This document shows, piece by piece, positions 32,629 to 44,859 of a stretch of 64,000 nt of DNA. The position numbers were made by a program, and so were the translations under genes. The notes beneath the pieces were generated by a model that did no database searches, had not been told where the DNA came from, and saw nothing but the letters and a program-made list of their open reading frames with translations. This DNA comes from Batrachochytrium dendrobatidis JAM81 (Eukaryota > Chytridiomycota > Chytridiomycetes > Rhizophydiales). Numbering within the stretch: position 1 is the first letter of the stretch; each line of letters starts with the position of its first letter. The stretch lies in contig NW_006281110.1 in the NCBI RefSeq assembly GCF_000203795.2, forward strand, positions 669,666 through 733,665, in the 5' to 3' direction.

Positions 32629-34505
32629 AGAGCTTTCAAATTCTCTCGTTCACAAAAAGCTTATTCCAGAATTAGAATAACTTTTGATCATTCAGGAATC
32701 AACTCGAAAATAAAGATTCATCCGACTGATTTGGATGCTAATCTAGATTGATTTCAACCGAGTCTATTGTATTTTTGTTTGAATAAAATAAAATACAATT
32801 GCCATTTGATATTGTATCTGATCATTGTACACCGACACTTGTATGTTTCAATACAGTACAATACATTATATATTGCATAGTTGTACACATTGATGATGCT
32901 GGCATGCATGTGTGTATTCATGTAACCAGACATGACAAGGACTGCTACCATTCAAGATGACACGTTGGTTTATTATAGACAACTACGTTGATGAGTTGAA
33001 TGATGACTCAATCAGGATCATCAAGCGCACAGTACAACTGTCGAGCAGCTTTAAAGTAAGCGAGTGAATCGAGTGTACAGCCAATACGATCAACGTGGTT
33101 GGAAAATACTGGTTCTGAACGGTAATTGAAAACGTATCAATAGACGAGTGACTATAATAGTAGGCAAATCATGTCAGACTGACAAATGTCCACAAGTCAA
33201 AAATAGCCAAATTGAGTTTAAGATGGAGTGGATCTACTTGAGCAAGATTGATTCAATTGATTTGATGGCTGGTTTCGTTCCAGGTGAGTTTTGGTTGGGA
33301 CGGTTTGCTTTCTTGTATTTAGCATTGTCATTGTTAGGATTGGTTTGATGATGCAAGTTGGATGGTTATTCATTGAGTGCTGATGGTCTGATTGTATATC
33401 AGATTGTACAGTCTAGTTTCAAAATGACTGGTTAGCCAAAATCACTCGTGTTTTATTTTATGCTAGGAGTACGCATTTTATGTTACATTGTGTTCATCAA
33501 CAACACGATAAATGTGGAATCAGTTGTAATGTTCAAGAGGCTTACTGTCTTGAGTGATTCGCTTCACTTTGTATAGTTTTGTCATTCAAACGGTCAGTCA
33601 GTAATCAGTCTGCAGTATTTATGGGTTGCTGCTCTGGGTTATAATTTGCTGGAGCATGTTTAATATGGAAATATTGCCAGTTTGATTGCATAATCAATTG
33701 TATATTGCTGATCACTTTGTTGGTGACCAGTATCACATGTGTACCATATCAATATGTTGTACAACTGTGATTCAAACAGGTTGGAGCATGCCACATTGTA
33801 GCAATGCAATCAAATTGGTGCAACACATACCAGCATACATGTAGTGTAGTGTAGTATACACTAGTAGTGATGATTCAACCAATGACATGCGTGGTTTTAA
33901 TATTATACGTGAAACCACATGCTCATGTTCATGTCCATGATTATGGTGACATACAGCATTACAATAATGGGTCAGAAACAATATGATGGAACTGGATGCG
34001 TAATATCAACAGTTGGAATATGGTATACTGCTGCAAATACCATGATTATTACATTCCATTAGTATGTGTGATCATATTGCACCAATCGACCAGTATACGA
34101 TTACTGTATACATCAACATGTGTATAATGACCATATTGTTGGCATTGCATATTCAACATGTGATACTTGACATACGACAAAGTTGATACTGCGACTGATG
34201 TGTGTGATCAGTCAGGCTATTGATGCAACCATTTTGACACCACAATAAACGAGTCAAATTGGTCGGATCTGATATCAACACACATGACTATTGTTGGTAT
34301 TGGTGTTGCATGTGTCAATACGACATGACAAGCAATATCATATCGACACAATACACACATGCATGTCAGCATCATCAATTCATACTATGATATCATGCCA
34401 ACCAAGACTGTGTAAAATGATCAGATATAATGCATGCAAATCCAATTTTATTGTAAATTAAATAAAATGGCAATTGAATTGGTTGAAACGAGTCCAGATT
34501 GACAT
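32629..34505. other. accessory intergenic DNA
   Basis: It has no supported gene. It contains one copy of repeat R4 (listed separately) and the GATCATATTGCACCAATC word near 34,071. A 271-codon minus-strand gene begins at its right end. Confidence 0.4.
33700..33990 (+). repeat. dispersed repeat R4
   Basis: The tracts CAAACAGGTTGGAGCATGCC and ATACACTAGTAGTGATGATT and the GACATGCGTGGTTTTAATAT block recur in the same order at 39,580-39,880. There R4 is followed directly by an inverted R1 and a family A gene. Confidence 0.75.
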
Positions 34506-35300
34506 TCAAATCAATGGTTCGCGATCCTCACGTTTGGGTCGCTGAAAGAGTGATCCCAATCTACCCATAAACTTGGAGGAAGCTCTCCGTTTTTTGGAAG
34601 TACTCTTCTTATTGGATTTAGATCCAGATTCCTCATCCGGTTTTTCGTCCGATGATTCCAAATCTTTGTGTTTTCGTCGACCACCAGATTTTTTACCAAA
34701 AATCTTGTATTTAAATGATTTTAGTTTAAGGTATTTTTTAACGGAAGGCGTTTTTTTGATAAGCGAAGCTTGGTGAAGAACTGATTCAAAGTCCAGAGGG
34801 GTTCCAAAAACGAGACCCACAATCTGTTTATCGATTTCCCACTTTTTTTCTGCAAGACGACCAAATTCGGACTCGCACTCATCAAGACTTTTTAGAAGTT
34901 CGTCAAGTTTAGATAGTTGGTATTCATAATCAAGCTTAGCCTTTTGAAATTCACCATGTTTTGGATCGTCATTGTTTTGAGATTTATATCCCAGAGTTTT
35001 AAGATATTTTTTGCAGCCCACTACCACGTCATGTTGACCCTCATATCGATATTTTAACAGCCAATATTTTTTTTTTTGCTGATTACGATCATTCTCTATC
35101 TCTGCGTATTTGTCGAGTAAATGCTTGACGTTATCTGGAAGTGCATCATCAAGAGCACCCAAGCCTATACCTTTTGTACTGGGAATGAAGGTTGAAGTGC
35201 TAGCTCCAGTATCTGTAGTTGCACTGGGATTGACTGGATTGGCAGTAGTGACTGAACAAACAAGCAGGATCGATGACAATACAGCAACTGCGAGCTTCAT
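34506..35300 (-). CDS. secreted coiled-coil protein with basic tail (family B)
   Basis: The intronless frame encodes 264 residues from the ATG at 35,300. The signal peptide (MKLAVAVLSSILLVCSVTTA) and NPVNPSATT are shared with the gene at 31.9 kb. A charged helical centre (EYQLSKLDELLKSLDECESE) is followed by a Lys/Arg/Ser-rich tail (KKSGGRRKHK, SNKKSTSKKRRASSK). The tail has features of a bipartite nuclear localisation signal. It lies on the strand opposite to the two other family B genes. The function is unknown. Confidence 0.75.
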   Translation of the reverse strand: MKLAVAVLSSILLVCSVTTANPVNPSATTDTGASTSTFIPSTKGIGLGALDDALPDNVKHLLDKYAEIENDRNQQKKKYWLLKYRYEGQHDVVVGCKKYLKTLGYKSQNNDDPKHGEFQKAKLDYEYQLSKLDELLKSLDECESEFGRLAEKKWEIDKQIVGLVFGTPLDFESVLHQASLIKKTPSVKKYLKLKSFKYKIFGKKSGGRRKHKDLESSDEKPDEESGSKSNKKSTSKKRRASSKFMGRLGSLFQRPKREDREPLI

Positions 35301-35420
35301 TCTACTGGTTTGGCTGAGCAAGTTGTAATGTCATTCAACAAGTCGGTTTTTGAACTGTATTTATATCCATTATTGAATAAATGATATTAAAAGCATATTC
35401 CTTGAGTGGTCGTTTTAAGG
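35301..35420 (-). promoter_or_regulatory. family B promoter block (diverged)
   Basis: Read on the minus strand it shows ACGACCACTCAAGGAATATG, CTTTTAATATC and AATAATGGATATAAATACAG before the ATG, in the same order and spacing as in the copies at 31.8 and 43.7 kb. The CCTTAGG core is altered. Confidence 0.45.
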
Positions 35421-35879
35421 GCTAGTATTACTGTCAGGGTTGGTGTTGATTTGTTGTCAATGCCAAACTTTGAAGAATCTCCCTTTATATGTTGACCTGT
35501 AATCTTGGTTGAGCTGCTATCTGACCATACATTCGAATATCATATGGTTGGCTATGCAGTCCCACCCTAAAAATGGCTATAGTCAAGGGTTAAGGGCCAA
35601 GAAATGAGTATAAACCAAAACTGAAATGAGTTGACACTCGGATATTAATTGATCATCAATATGTGTTGTGATATTACATGCTTGTTAAAATAGCAAGTGA
35701 TTGGCATGATTCAACGTACAAGTAGTGTATAGTGAACATCAAATGATACTGTTTTACTTGAACAAGAGTGCTAAATCCGTTGGAATGAATGTAATTTAGT
35801 CGTCTATTTCTGTACTACATTTTACATCCTCATTGTTATGTTGAAGCAATCAGACATTGACCGTTTACGTATAGTTTGT

Positions 35880-37100
35880 GTTAAAGTTTTTGATTATCGC
35901 GCAAGAAGTATAGAGATAGAAAATAGAGAAAGAGACTGAGTCTTTCAATTAGTAAAGTATAAGGTAATAATATATAATCTGCCGCTGTAGAAAAGATCGG
36001 TCAGAAGAGATCTTGAATGATAATCAGGAAGTAGTCACGCAAATGAAAGTCAACAGAATAACGAGTTGAACTTAATAGATAATAACGAAGTTATGTCAGA
36101 TGATATTTAGATGATTGATTCAGAGGATATTCAGAGGATGGTTTATTTAGTAAGAAAGTATCTTGGCTTTTATAGTAATTTAGTTAAGGGAGTGAGTGGA
36201 GAAAGTGGAGATATAATATCTCCACTTTAAGCTTTGCTTGTAAAGCGGCAATGTTTGATTGCTTCAACAAAGGTCTGATTTCTTTAACAGTTTGAATGGT
36301 TAGTGTGTATCTGTTGTAATATCCAAGCAAGATATCTAAGCTTTAACCCTTAACAAGCAAGCATTAGTACTTGCATTGGACACTCCCTAATTTATCATTT
36401 CCTCATTATCTCCATTATCTCCCTTATGTTTCAATACCACTACTCTTACTTTTCAAAAGACCCAGCGTTACCAATATTTTATATAGCGGCATATTATATT
36501 ATATTATATTTACTTGTTGAAAGACTCGGTAATTTTTGTCTATCTTGTATACTCTACTTTTTCGATACACCTAAATCCTTTAACATGCTACACAATATCA
36601 AATGTATACAAAAAACAGCTGGAAATGGAATGCGTTTGTAGGAATAGAAAACATCATACACAAGATGACAGCAATATTGCGTACATACAAATAAAAGTAT
36701 GCTATCATGATTGCCAACGGATTGATTGAAAACAACTTTATATCCAACTTGCCCATCAACAACCAACAACTCTGTTGGAGTTTTGTGTAATCTGATTTAT
36801 ATTAATTTAAATGGAGGAGTGTGTATGATCTGTAACTGTTAGTAGCTGACAGAAAATAACAAATCAAAAGTGTAATGGGAGTTGCACAGTAATTCAGGAT
36901 CAGCAGACTTGGTTTTTTCAATGATAATGAAAATATGTAATAAAACAATAATATGTTGAAATGGTTGGAAGAGTCATTTATTAATAAATATGAGTTATAG
37001 TCAGTCTTGTAGTAATTGATTGATTGTATCTTGGTGACACGAACAAGTAGAATGTATGATGAGCAATCAGAAAAGTAAATTGATCAATAGGTGTAATTCC
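35880..37100. repeat. probable degenerate retroelement LTR remnants
   Basis: Two stretches (about 35,880-36,420 and 36,800-37,100) have LTR-like composition: TTTATTTAGTAAGAAAGTAT with CTTGGC and later TTTATTAATAAATATGAG. The second resembles 60,250-60,500 (AACAAATCAAAAGTGTAATG and CAGACTTGGT occur in both). I cannot set the ends and find no coding part between them. ORFs at 36.4-36.7 kb are not convincing. Confidence 0.4.
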
Positions 37101-37209
37101 TATTGTTTACCAAGTCAAATAGTGGAATTATGGCACACAAACATTGGTGATACGAGTCCTTGGATCATCACATATTACCATTTAGTATCCTGCATGGATA
37201 CTCGACACA

Positions 37210-37900
37210 TTTGGTAGTCATACATTGTACGATCACCAAGTTTGAACCCACATTCATGTATTGTGTTGAACTGTCAATGTTGTCCATACAACTCTGTACA
37301 CTCATGTGTTGTATTTTGAATCACGGATACGATCGCAATCTAGTTCAACAACAATCATGACACATGTCAGTAATGCAACCATGCATGCCAATCACCACCA
37401 ACAACACCACTGTATTGTCAACCATGACATGACACTGACTGTTTATTACACACCAACACTGTTAGTAGTCCATTTACATGACTAGACTGCAAGTTGTCAT
37501 ATTCGTTTCTGTAGATTTGAAATTGTTAGTAATCGAGTTTTGACATTCAATTCGTGCTGTTTTTGTATATTTTTGTATATTGCTGGACATTCAACTCAAC
37601 GTCTTGTTCCAAAGTAGACATGTGTTTGATGTCATGTTTGTATAATCGAAATAGGAATCCAGTTTGCCAAGTAAATGCTGCAAGACTCTTGACAACCAGT
37701 CATGTACAGTATTGAGTCGGATGTTCATACTATTGATAGCATGACAATTGACAGTTCAAGAGTTATGTTGAAGCTTTTCTAATCATTGGCAATACTTTGA
37801 GTTTGCGTATTGAAAGTATTACAGTTGGCATAAAGTATTGATACTGCTGATATGACCATCAATCCATACTGCATTGAACAGGACTGCAACAGTGTCATAT
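37210..37900 (+). repeat. dispersed repeat, R1+R2 copy upstream of the second family C gene
   Basis: It is collinear with 20,868-21,540. The R2 part (GACTAGACTGCAAGTTGTCA to CATTGAACAGGACTGCAAC) is nearly identical in both. The two modules therefore share about 670 bp of flank followed by a family C signal-peptide gene. Confidence 0.82.
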
Positions 37901-38308
37901 CACTAGATCAAGTGTTGAGGCAGCCGTTTGAAGGATTTTGCCATTAATATTTGGCCAGCTGTTGTGTGGGTAAACCGTTACTCTATACTGACCGTAACTT
38001 GAAACTGACTGATTATACCAATCGATCTTGACATATTTTTTAGTATATGGATTAGGGTCACCAGTCCTTAATTATGAGTCCGCTTCATTCGATAATTAAA
38101 AGGCTGCGCATAAAGAACTTACAACTATTTATGCTATATGTACTTGAACAGCGGTCAAGTTGTTGCTGCGTAAGCTTATATAACCCTTATGTCTTGATCA
38201 TATATTTAATCGCTATAAAGTATGGTCCATATCCACAACTGGCTCATTCATTACCAAGAATTGTCCTACTAGTTGGCAAGCTTTATCACATTCATTCTCG
38301 TCGACAGG

Positions 38309-39295
38309 ATGAAATTCATATCGACTATTGTGTTGTTGCTATTGTCGGTGACAGTCAGTGCGGTAGTCATTGATCGTCCGTCTGCCAGCGAATCAGAACC
38401 TGTAAAAGAATGTTCAACACACATGCAGCAACACACTGGTATTTGCGCTTCAACTGGAACAGAGCAACAATCAACTGAAACCAATCATGATGTAGCTCAG
38501 TCGACTATAGATCCTGATGATTCAGACAGTTCTGTTGAACAGTCCAATGAATCATCGTCATCCTCTCAGTCCAAACAGTCAGATGATGATATATTTGGCA
38601 ACACACTATATGACGACGTCTGCCATCTCCCTAAAAACTATATCCCAGAGAACAAACGGTCCATTCTCACACCTCAGCAAAGGCTGGATAGAGTCGAAAA
38701 AAGAATGAGGAATATGGGTATAAAGACTCCAGCCAATGTCAAAAACGAATATATACACAAGATGAGCCCCAAGGCAAGAAAAAAAATGCTCAAGGCTAAA
38801 CAAAAGGAGCGTAGAATGAGCTCATCTGATAAAAAAAATCCGGCGATACTGAAAGCAAAAAAAATATGGATGCGTTGCAAGTTGGCTTTTGGGTTTCCCA
38901 AAAAAACGTCAGTCAGAGTTGTATCTGAACCTACTCCAAAATTAAAATCCATCTTGAAACCCGGATCTACTTCTAAACCTCACAGCTCAAAGCATGGTCA
39001 TTCTAAAAAACATCAGCAAAAGTCAAGTCACGATGCTGGTTCAAGGGAAGCTAAAGTACACTTTAACCCCGAGACTCAATTTTTTGAATATCCATGTGAA
39101 TCTAGCACGGATGATGATGACGATGAAATTCAATCTATCCAATCAGCAAGCGATGAGGATGAAATTCAATCTAGTCCATCAACAAGCAATGATAATAAGG
39201 GTCGATTCACTCGAAAGTTCAAACTCGGATTCAAAATTAACAAACTTGAAATACCAAAACTAAAAGTGCATAGTAAATCAATGTTTGGACAATAA
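38309..39295 (+). CDS. secreted Ser-rich, basic protein (family C)
   Basis: The intronless frame encodes 328 residues from the ATG at 38,309; earlier TTG-initiated codons are ignored. The signal peptide (MKFISTIVLLLLSVTVSA) precedes VVIDRPSASESEP. An acidic/Ser-rich part (SDSSVEQSNESSSSSQSKQS) leads to a basic segment (KMSPKARKKMLKAKQKERRM) and a His/Lys/Ser stretch (KHGHSKKHQQKSSH). Near the end is an imperfect acidic repeat (DDDDEIQSIQSASDEDEIQ). The 5' leader resembles that of the gene at 22.1 kb. No family is recognised; the basic core could bind polyanions or act as a nuclear signal. Confidence 0.72.
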   Translation: MKFISTIVLLLLSVTVSAVVIDRPSASESEPVKECSTHMQQHTGICASTGTEQQSTETNHDVAQSTIDPDDSDSSVEQSNESSSSSQSKQSDDDIFGNTLYDDVCHLPKNYIPENKRSILTPQQRLDRVEKRMRNMGIKTPANVKNEYIHKMSPKARKKMLKAKQKERRMSSSDKKNPAILKAKKIWMRCKLAFGFPKKTSVRVVSEPTPKLKSILKPGSTSKPHSSKHGHSKKHQQKSSHDAGSREAKVHFNPETQFFEYPCESSTDDDDDEIQSIQSASDEDEIQSSPSTSNDNKGRFTRKFKLGFKINKLEIPKLKVHSKSMFGQ

Positions 39296-39579
39296 ACTAC
39301 TTAGTAATTCAATTTCATTGTAAAACTGGAATCACGCTATCAACAACCTTGTTTAGAATATGTTGTACTGCAGTGTGTATTGTATGGTCTATACTGTCAA
39401 TTTGCATTTGTCATGTAAGCATTCAGTCTTGTTTGTCCAATAAACACCTTGCATTGTCACCACCATTTCCAATGTAATAGTATGCTTGAATTGATCATAT
39501 TGCACCAATCAGCTACTGTGCACTGAATGTATCAGATGGTGTCATGAAATGGTGGATAATATTCATAATTGAAGTATTG

Positions 39580-40180
39580 GCAGTCAGTGATTGCATAATC
39601 AATTGTATACCGCTGATCACTTTGTTGGTGACCAGTATCACATGTGTACAATATCAATATGTTGCACAACAGTCATTCAAACAGGTTGGAGCATGCCACA
39701 TTGTAGCAATGCAACCAAATTGGTACAACACATGTCAACATACATGTAGTGTATTGTAGTATACACTAGTAGTGATGATTCAACCAATGACATGCGTGGT
39801 TTTAATATTATACGTGAAACCACATATTGATGTTCATGATTATGGTTATGGTGACATACAGTGTTACAATGATGGGTCAGCAACAATGTGATGGAACTGG
39901 ATGTGCAATACCAAAACCATGCTCAGAATACGTGATATAACAACAACTTGCAGCCGTATTGATGTAAATGGATCACTAAATAACAGTGTTGCTGTGTGAT
40001 AAACAGCTGCATTACTGACATGTGTTATGATTGTTGTTGAACTAGATTGCGATCGTATTTGTGATTCAGAATACAACAAATGAGTGTGCAGAGTTGTATT
40101 GACAACATTGACAGTCAAACACAATACATGAATGTGGGTTCAAACTTGATGATCGTACAATGTATGATTACTAAGAGTGC
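39580..40180 (-). repeat. R4 followed by inverted R1 upstream of a family A gene
   Basis: Positions 39,580-39,880 repeat 33,700-33,990 in the same orientation. Positions 39,860-40,180 are the reverse complement of R1 and match 23,885-24,200 in the same orientation. The junction between them is at the words TACAGTGTTACAATGATGGG. Confidence 0.75.
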
Positions 40181-40525
40181 ACAAAGTGTAGATTCAACAC
40201 TATAGTCTGATTGTGTGTCGTATGATGGTTGTTGTATATCAAACACGCAATTGCAGTCAATGTGTAGTAACCATTGTATATTGCAATGCAGAATACAGAC
40301 ATTGTTGGATGAATACGGTTGTAAAACAAAGCACTTGCGGTTACACAACACTATTGAAGAATGTGCTTTTCAATATACCTGATAAAAGGGTCGTAAAAGC
40401 ATAATTCAATCGACACGATCATCAAATTGATCAACATGATATTGTGGATAGGGAGTAACATACTGTCTAGTTTGATAGTGGCTCACTACAAGCAATCAAG
40501 TAACCCTGTGTAGTCGGTTAACCTA

Positions 40526-40548
40526 AAAGGGTTAGGGTTGGTTTGCTA
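40526..40548 (+). promoter_or_regulatory. family A promoter box
   Basis: AAAAGGGTTAGGGTTGG then TTTGCTA, about 100 bp before the ATG at 40,648, identical to the other full copies. Confidence 0.55.
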
Positions 40549-40647
40549 TACAAAAATACAAATACAATCGATTGAGTTCAACTTTATAATCGACACCAGT
40601 TTCAACACTACTTTTGTATTAATAGTTTAAACCCATTGACCAGTCTG

Positions 40648-41832
40648 ATGAAATTGGTTGATATTTTATTCGTACTGAGCGCAGCAGCAACCACTAATGC
40701 AATACTGACACCGACTGATAATAATGGTTTACCCAAAGCATCAGTCACTTCCAGTCAAGTGTCTGACCCAACCAGTGAACCCGATCCAAATACTTCCAAT
40801 GAATATCAGCAAGACATAATTGATGCAACTAATTTAAGCATTTTTGACGAAGACTGGAAATACCTATTTGATTCGACTGATCCAAGCACTTCTGATCAAG
40901 ATTGGCAAAATATAGTGGATGAAATCAGTTCAAGCACTTTCAGTCAAGTATCTGATCCAATTGATAAACCCGATTCAAATATTTATAACCAAGATCAGCA
41001 TCAACCAATGGATATAGTTGGTCCAAGCACTTCCAATCAAGACCAGCAACAACCAGTTGATGAACCCAGTTCAAACATTTCCAAACAAAGTCAAAAACGG
41101 CCGATTGATGAACACGGTTCAAGCATTTCCAAATATGATCAGAAACAATCAACTGATGAACACAATACAGGAATTCCCGACAAAAACCAGCAATACTCAA
41201 CGGATAAAGTCGATTCAAACACTTTTAATGAATACCAGGAACAAATGGATACATCTGATCCAAGCACTTTCAGCCAAGACCAACAACATTCAATGGATCA
41301 ATCCGATTTAAACACTTCTGATAAATATTGGAAATTCATAATGAATGAAATCAGTGTAAGCACTTCTGAAGACTGGCAAGAAATAATTGATGCAATCAAT
41401 TCAAGTACTTCCAATCAAAACCAGCAACAATCAACTCATGAGCCCAATCCAAGCACTTCCATTCAACACCAACAACAGCCAATGGGACAAGGCAAGTCTG
41501 CTAATACTGTTCCAAATCAAATAGCTGGATTAAACCAAAAGAATCAGAAAACCTTTGATGATATGACGCAAAGACTTGTAGAGTCTAAAAAAATACGAAA
41601 GGAAAAATTGAAAGAATATCATGAATCTATGGCTCTTGGATACAGGAAATGGTCGCTATTATCAATGGGAAAAGAAATACATGGATCAAAACACGACTCA
41701 GAGGTTCAAAAGCAATTGAAAGAAGATTATATAAATGCAAGCAAAAAAGTAAACAGTATCAGACATAAATTGAAAAGGTTTATGAAAAGGTATGGTTTGA
41801 GATTTGAAGAACCGAAAGCAGATTCGGATTGA
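40648..41832 (+). CDS. secreted protein with polar repeats and C-terminal coiled coil (family A)
   Basis: The intronless frame encodes 394 residues from the ATG at 40,648. After the signal peptide (MKLVDILFVLSAAATTNA) come SSQVSDPTSEPDPNTSNEYQ and about 15 degenerate repeats of roughly 18-20 residues built on a D/N-Q-D-Q-Q-Q-P-D-E-P-S-S-N-S pattern. It lacks the TVIVAGP block of the 24.6-kb copy. The C-terminal helical domain (GLNQKNQKTFDDMTQRLVES to KRFMKRYGLRFEEP) is conserved. The repeat region differs most between copies, as expected of repeat-driven divergence. The function is unknown. Confidence 0.75.
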   Translation: MKLVDILFVLSAAATTNAILTPTDNNGLPKASVTSSQVSDPTSEPDPNTSNEYQQDIIDATNLSIFDEDWKYLFDSTDPSTSDQDWQNIVDEISSSTFSQVSDPIDKPDSNIYNQDQHQPMDIVGPSTSNQDQQQPVDEPSSNISKQSQKRPIDEHGSSISKYDQKQSTDEHNTGIPDKNQQYSTDKVDSNTFNEYQEQMDTSDPSTFSQDQQHSMDQSDLNTSDKYWKFIMNEISVSTSEDWQEIIDAINSSTSNQNQQQSTHEPNPSTSIQHQQQPMGQGKSANTVPNQIAGLNQKNQKTFDDMTQRLVESKKIRKEKLKEYHESMALGYRKWSLLSMGKEIHGSKHDSEVQKQLKEDYINASKKVNSIRHKLKRFMKRYGLRFEEPKADSD

Positions 41833-42150
41833 TGATTTGTCGATGAATTCAATTTTGAATAAATTTAAGCTTTCTAATATGTTGGTGTTTGTCGAGTATT
41901 GTGAATGGGTTAACAACCATATCATTGATTGCGTACTGCATGTTTGGTATTACATCAACAGTTACTGGATTGTTGATTGATACATTGGTATGGTTTGTTT
42001 CATATACACCAACTGACCATGTCGTGTATTGTACAATAAACGGAGCAATACACTTGTTCAAAGTCGGATGTAAATTGCAACATCAACTGGTTTGATATTG
42101 GTCAATCAGTGTTGTGTCAGTTTGAAATGTAATATATGTAGTGTCGTATT
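41833..42150 (+). repeat. family A 3' flank repeat (R3)
   Basis: It is collinear with 25,571-25,880, including GTTGGTGTTTGTCGAGTATT at 41,880-41,899. This is an intact copy of the site that the retrotransposon split downstream of the 50.8-kb gene. Confidence 0.8.
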
Positions 42151-43540
42151 GACGTCAAATGGATTACTTGTATTCATCTTGTAGTGACTTTATTCTGAGT
42201 TGCAATATACAATGGCTACTACACATTGACTGATTTGAACTACTTGGAACCATGTGGTATTCTGACACTACTATCAATGTGTGATGTCGATATGTCAAGA
42301 TAGTATTGGTTTTCAACAAATCACTGTTTGGTTGAAACCGCCAATACTTTTTAGCTGACATCAACATTGTCATTCATGTCAATTTGTGTGTAGTTGCTAA
42401 TATTACACCACAACAATAATGTGTCAACTTTCAAGTCCTGTGATACACCGTTTCAACCATGACCGGATCGATGTTGATCACTTGCCAATACACGGGTCAG
42501 TTGTATAATCGTACAACTGTTGGTTAACCAATGTTTGACTGTCGATATTTGAATCATGAATATTGTCCAACATTTCATGACACCAACATACACTGCATAT
42601 ACAAGCAGTAGCAATGATCGATCCAAACCAACAGTGACAGAGTTACACATCAACATATACTCGATTATCAGTCGAGTCTGCATATATCAACTAGTTGCAA
42701 CACGTCATAATCAATGTGGATTGTATTGTCCACCAATCGATCATGACAGCTAATCAATACCAATCATGTAGTCAATACAATCACCAACATATCGATGATT
42801 GTTGACTGGCAGTTACAACTCGTCAATTGCATCCAATGTTACAGGTGATGCACATCTGATTACTGCAAATCAACAACTTGTCAATCATATCATAGTGTGC
42901 ATTGCCAACGGACCATGCAATTACAAATCAATGTATACGTGACCAACATTTGATATTTGATGGTGATGAACCAACCATGATTGATCGTATCATACAACTA
43001 ATACAGTTGCATTGTCTGGTATTGATGATCGACCCAGTCATGCCAAACAGTAACCAATGTGTGTATATCGAGTTTGTGTTGCATGAACACATCAAGGTGT
43101 TTGATAACGAGTACAACGTGATGATACAAACCCAATATTATATGAATATCCAAATTGATGAATCAAGTCAAGGTTTGCAAAGTGTAAATATGTCAGGTCA
43201 ATCAAGCGAACCAGTCAACCATTATATTGTGACCAGTGATGGCACGGTTTGAATATCAACGAGTTGGACAGTCGACAATATGGGTGATTGTGATTTGGTC
43301 AAACCGCAACACTCGCATATCACTGAGTCGGTTTGATGTGTGTGATGTATTCAGCGATTGTATACTAGTCGATTGATGCAATATGATCATGTCACATACT
43401 ATTGTATTGGTGACAATGTGATGTTGAACAGATGAGATCCAGAGTGTTTGCAACATAAATGGAGTGCATGGACAATATTGCTTGTGTATTGTCATGTAAT
43501 GATATCACCTAGAATATATTGTGTAGCGACATCATAGTGC
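42151..43540. other. accessory intergenic DNA with one doubtful open frame
   Basis: A frame from a TTG at 42,902 to 43,252 encodes 116 codons without a leader, domain or homologous copy in the window. I treat it as unproven. The rest has no gene signal. Confidence 0.25.
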
Positions 43541-43559
43541 GACAATATACTCTGGTCGC

Positions 43560-43797
43560 TAACCCTGATATCAGGGTTTAAATCAAGCAATGGGCAATTG
43601 TATAAAGGGGATCCCTTTAAAGTTATGTTGATATTCATAACAGTAAATCAATGCTAACCCCGACAACACAAATCCCTTAGGACGGTCGTTCATGGAATAT
43701 GCTTTTAATATTATCAATCTAATAATGTATACAAATATGACACCAAACCGACGTATTAAGCAACAATCATTACAACTTGCCTAACCAAACCAATACA
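43560..43797 (+). promoter_or_regulatory. family B promoter block
   Basis: It shows AAAGGGGATCCCTTTAAAG near 43,605, CCTTAGGACGG near 43,675, ATATGCTTTTAAT, and AATAATGTATACAAATATG before the ATG, in the same order as at 31.7-31.9 kb. Confidence 0.55.
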
Positions 43798-44403
43798 ATG
43801 AAACTATCAATCACCGTACTGTCATCAATCCTTGCTATCTGTTCGGTCACAATTGCCAATCCAACTGATCCGAGTTCGACCATGAGTGCTGAAGCTAGCA
43901 CTCCAACAGCCTCTACAAGCGCAACTCCAGCTGGTGGATCTGACTCTCCAAAATCTCCTAGCATAGATGAATTTAAGAAATATTGCGGTCAATTTGATGC
44001 TACTGAACTGTCGTCGATTGAAGAAATTGCAAAATCTCGGATTAAATCCATGAAAGCGTTTAAACTACTTGAAAGTCAACGTTTTGATGCTGATATTCAG
44101 GAAAGATTGCTTGCTAAAAAGAAGGAAAAGCTCGAGAGTATGAGTCAAATTCCGAGTCGGAAATTGAGTTCTGCTAAAACCGATTATGAGTATAATCGTC
44201 AACGTTGTGAAGGATCCAGATATTATGCAACTGATTACGTTTGGAAACTTTTGGATAGGACGGAAGAAAATAAAGAGTTGGCGACCAAACTTACAAGCCA
44301 TTCTTCATTTGGAGTATCACTGAATGATTATTATAGTTCACCGAAATCAGTTTACGGATATCGGGATTGCCTCGAGTATTTCTACAATCGCTTATCACAA
44401 TGA
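43798..44403 (+). CDS. secreted coiled-coil protein (family B)
   Basis: The intronless frame encodes 201 residues. The signal peptide (MKLSITVLSSILAICSVTIA) is followed by NPTDPSSTMSAEASTPT, matching the family. The centre is helical and charged (AKKKEKLESMSQIPSRKL, TDYEYNRQRCEGSRYY). It ends without the Ser-rich or basic tail of the other members (YNRLSQ). The ATG at 43,798 is chosen because the preceding TTG codons match the untranslated leader of the 31.9-kb gene. Confidence 0.75.
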   Translation: MKLSITVLSSILAICSVTIANPTDPSSTMSAEASTPTASTSATPAGGSDSPKSPSIDEFKKYCGQFDATELSSIEEIAKSRIKSMKAFKLLESQRFDADIQERLLAKKKEKLESMSQIPSRKLSSAKTDYEYNRQRCEGSRYYATDYVWKLLDRTEENKELATKLTSHSSFGVSLNDYYSSPKSVYGYRDCLEYFYNRLSQ

Positions 44404-44859
44404 TTGCCACGATTCGAGCAGTGAAACTTTCCAAGATTCTGATGTTCAGCAACAAACTTTTCAATCATAGACTCGTCACATTGTTGCAACTCAAAATGGG
44501 CCATCATCCAGAATATGTTGTAATGCAGCGTGTATTGTGTGTTTGGATGCTTGTTATTTGTCATTCATTCAATAAACATCGTGTATTACCAAACAATAGT
44601 GTATTAAACTAATGGTTTGATCATATTGCACCAATCAACTACCATGCATTGAATTGATCATTGCAGTGTCATTTCTGGATCCATGCAATTGTGTATATTT
44701 GTCATTTGGGATTACCAATCAACCCATTCCATTTGACACCAACTCATTGATACCACTGGACTATTTGACTCGGGTGATACGAATGATTTGGTTGGTTCTT
44801 GTAGCTTGTGGGCATATTTGTGTGGTTCATAGTCGAAAGTATATCACAGTAAGTAAAAT

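Noticed and set aside
35880..37100. Full retrotransposon between the LTR-like stretches
   Set aside because: No gag or pol words were found between or next to them.
42902..43252. 116-codon frame as a gene
   Set aside because: No ATG start, leader, domain or related copy; left only as a note for the intergenic stretch.
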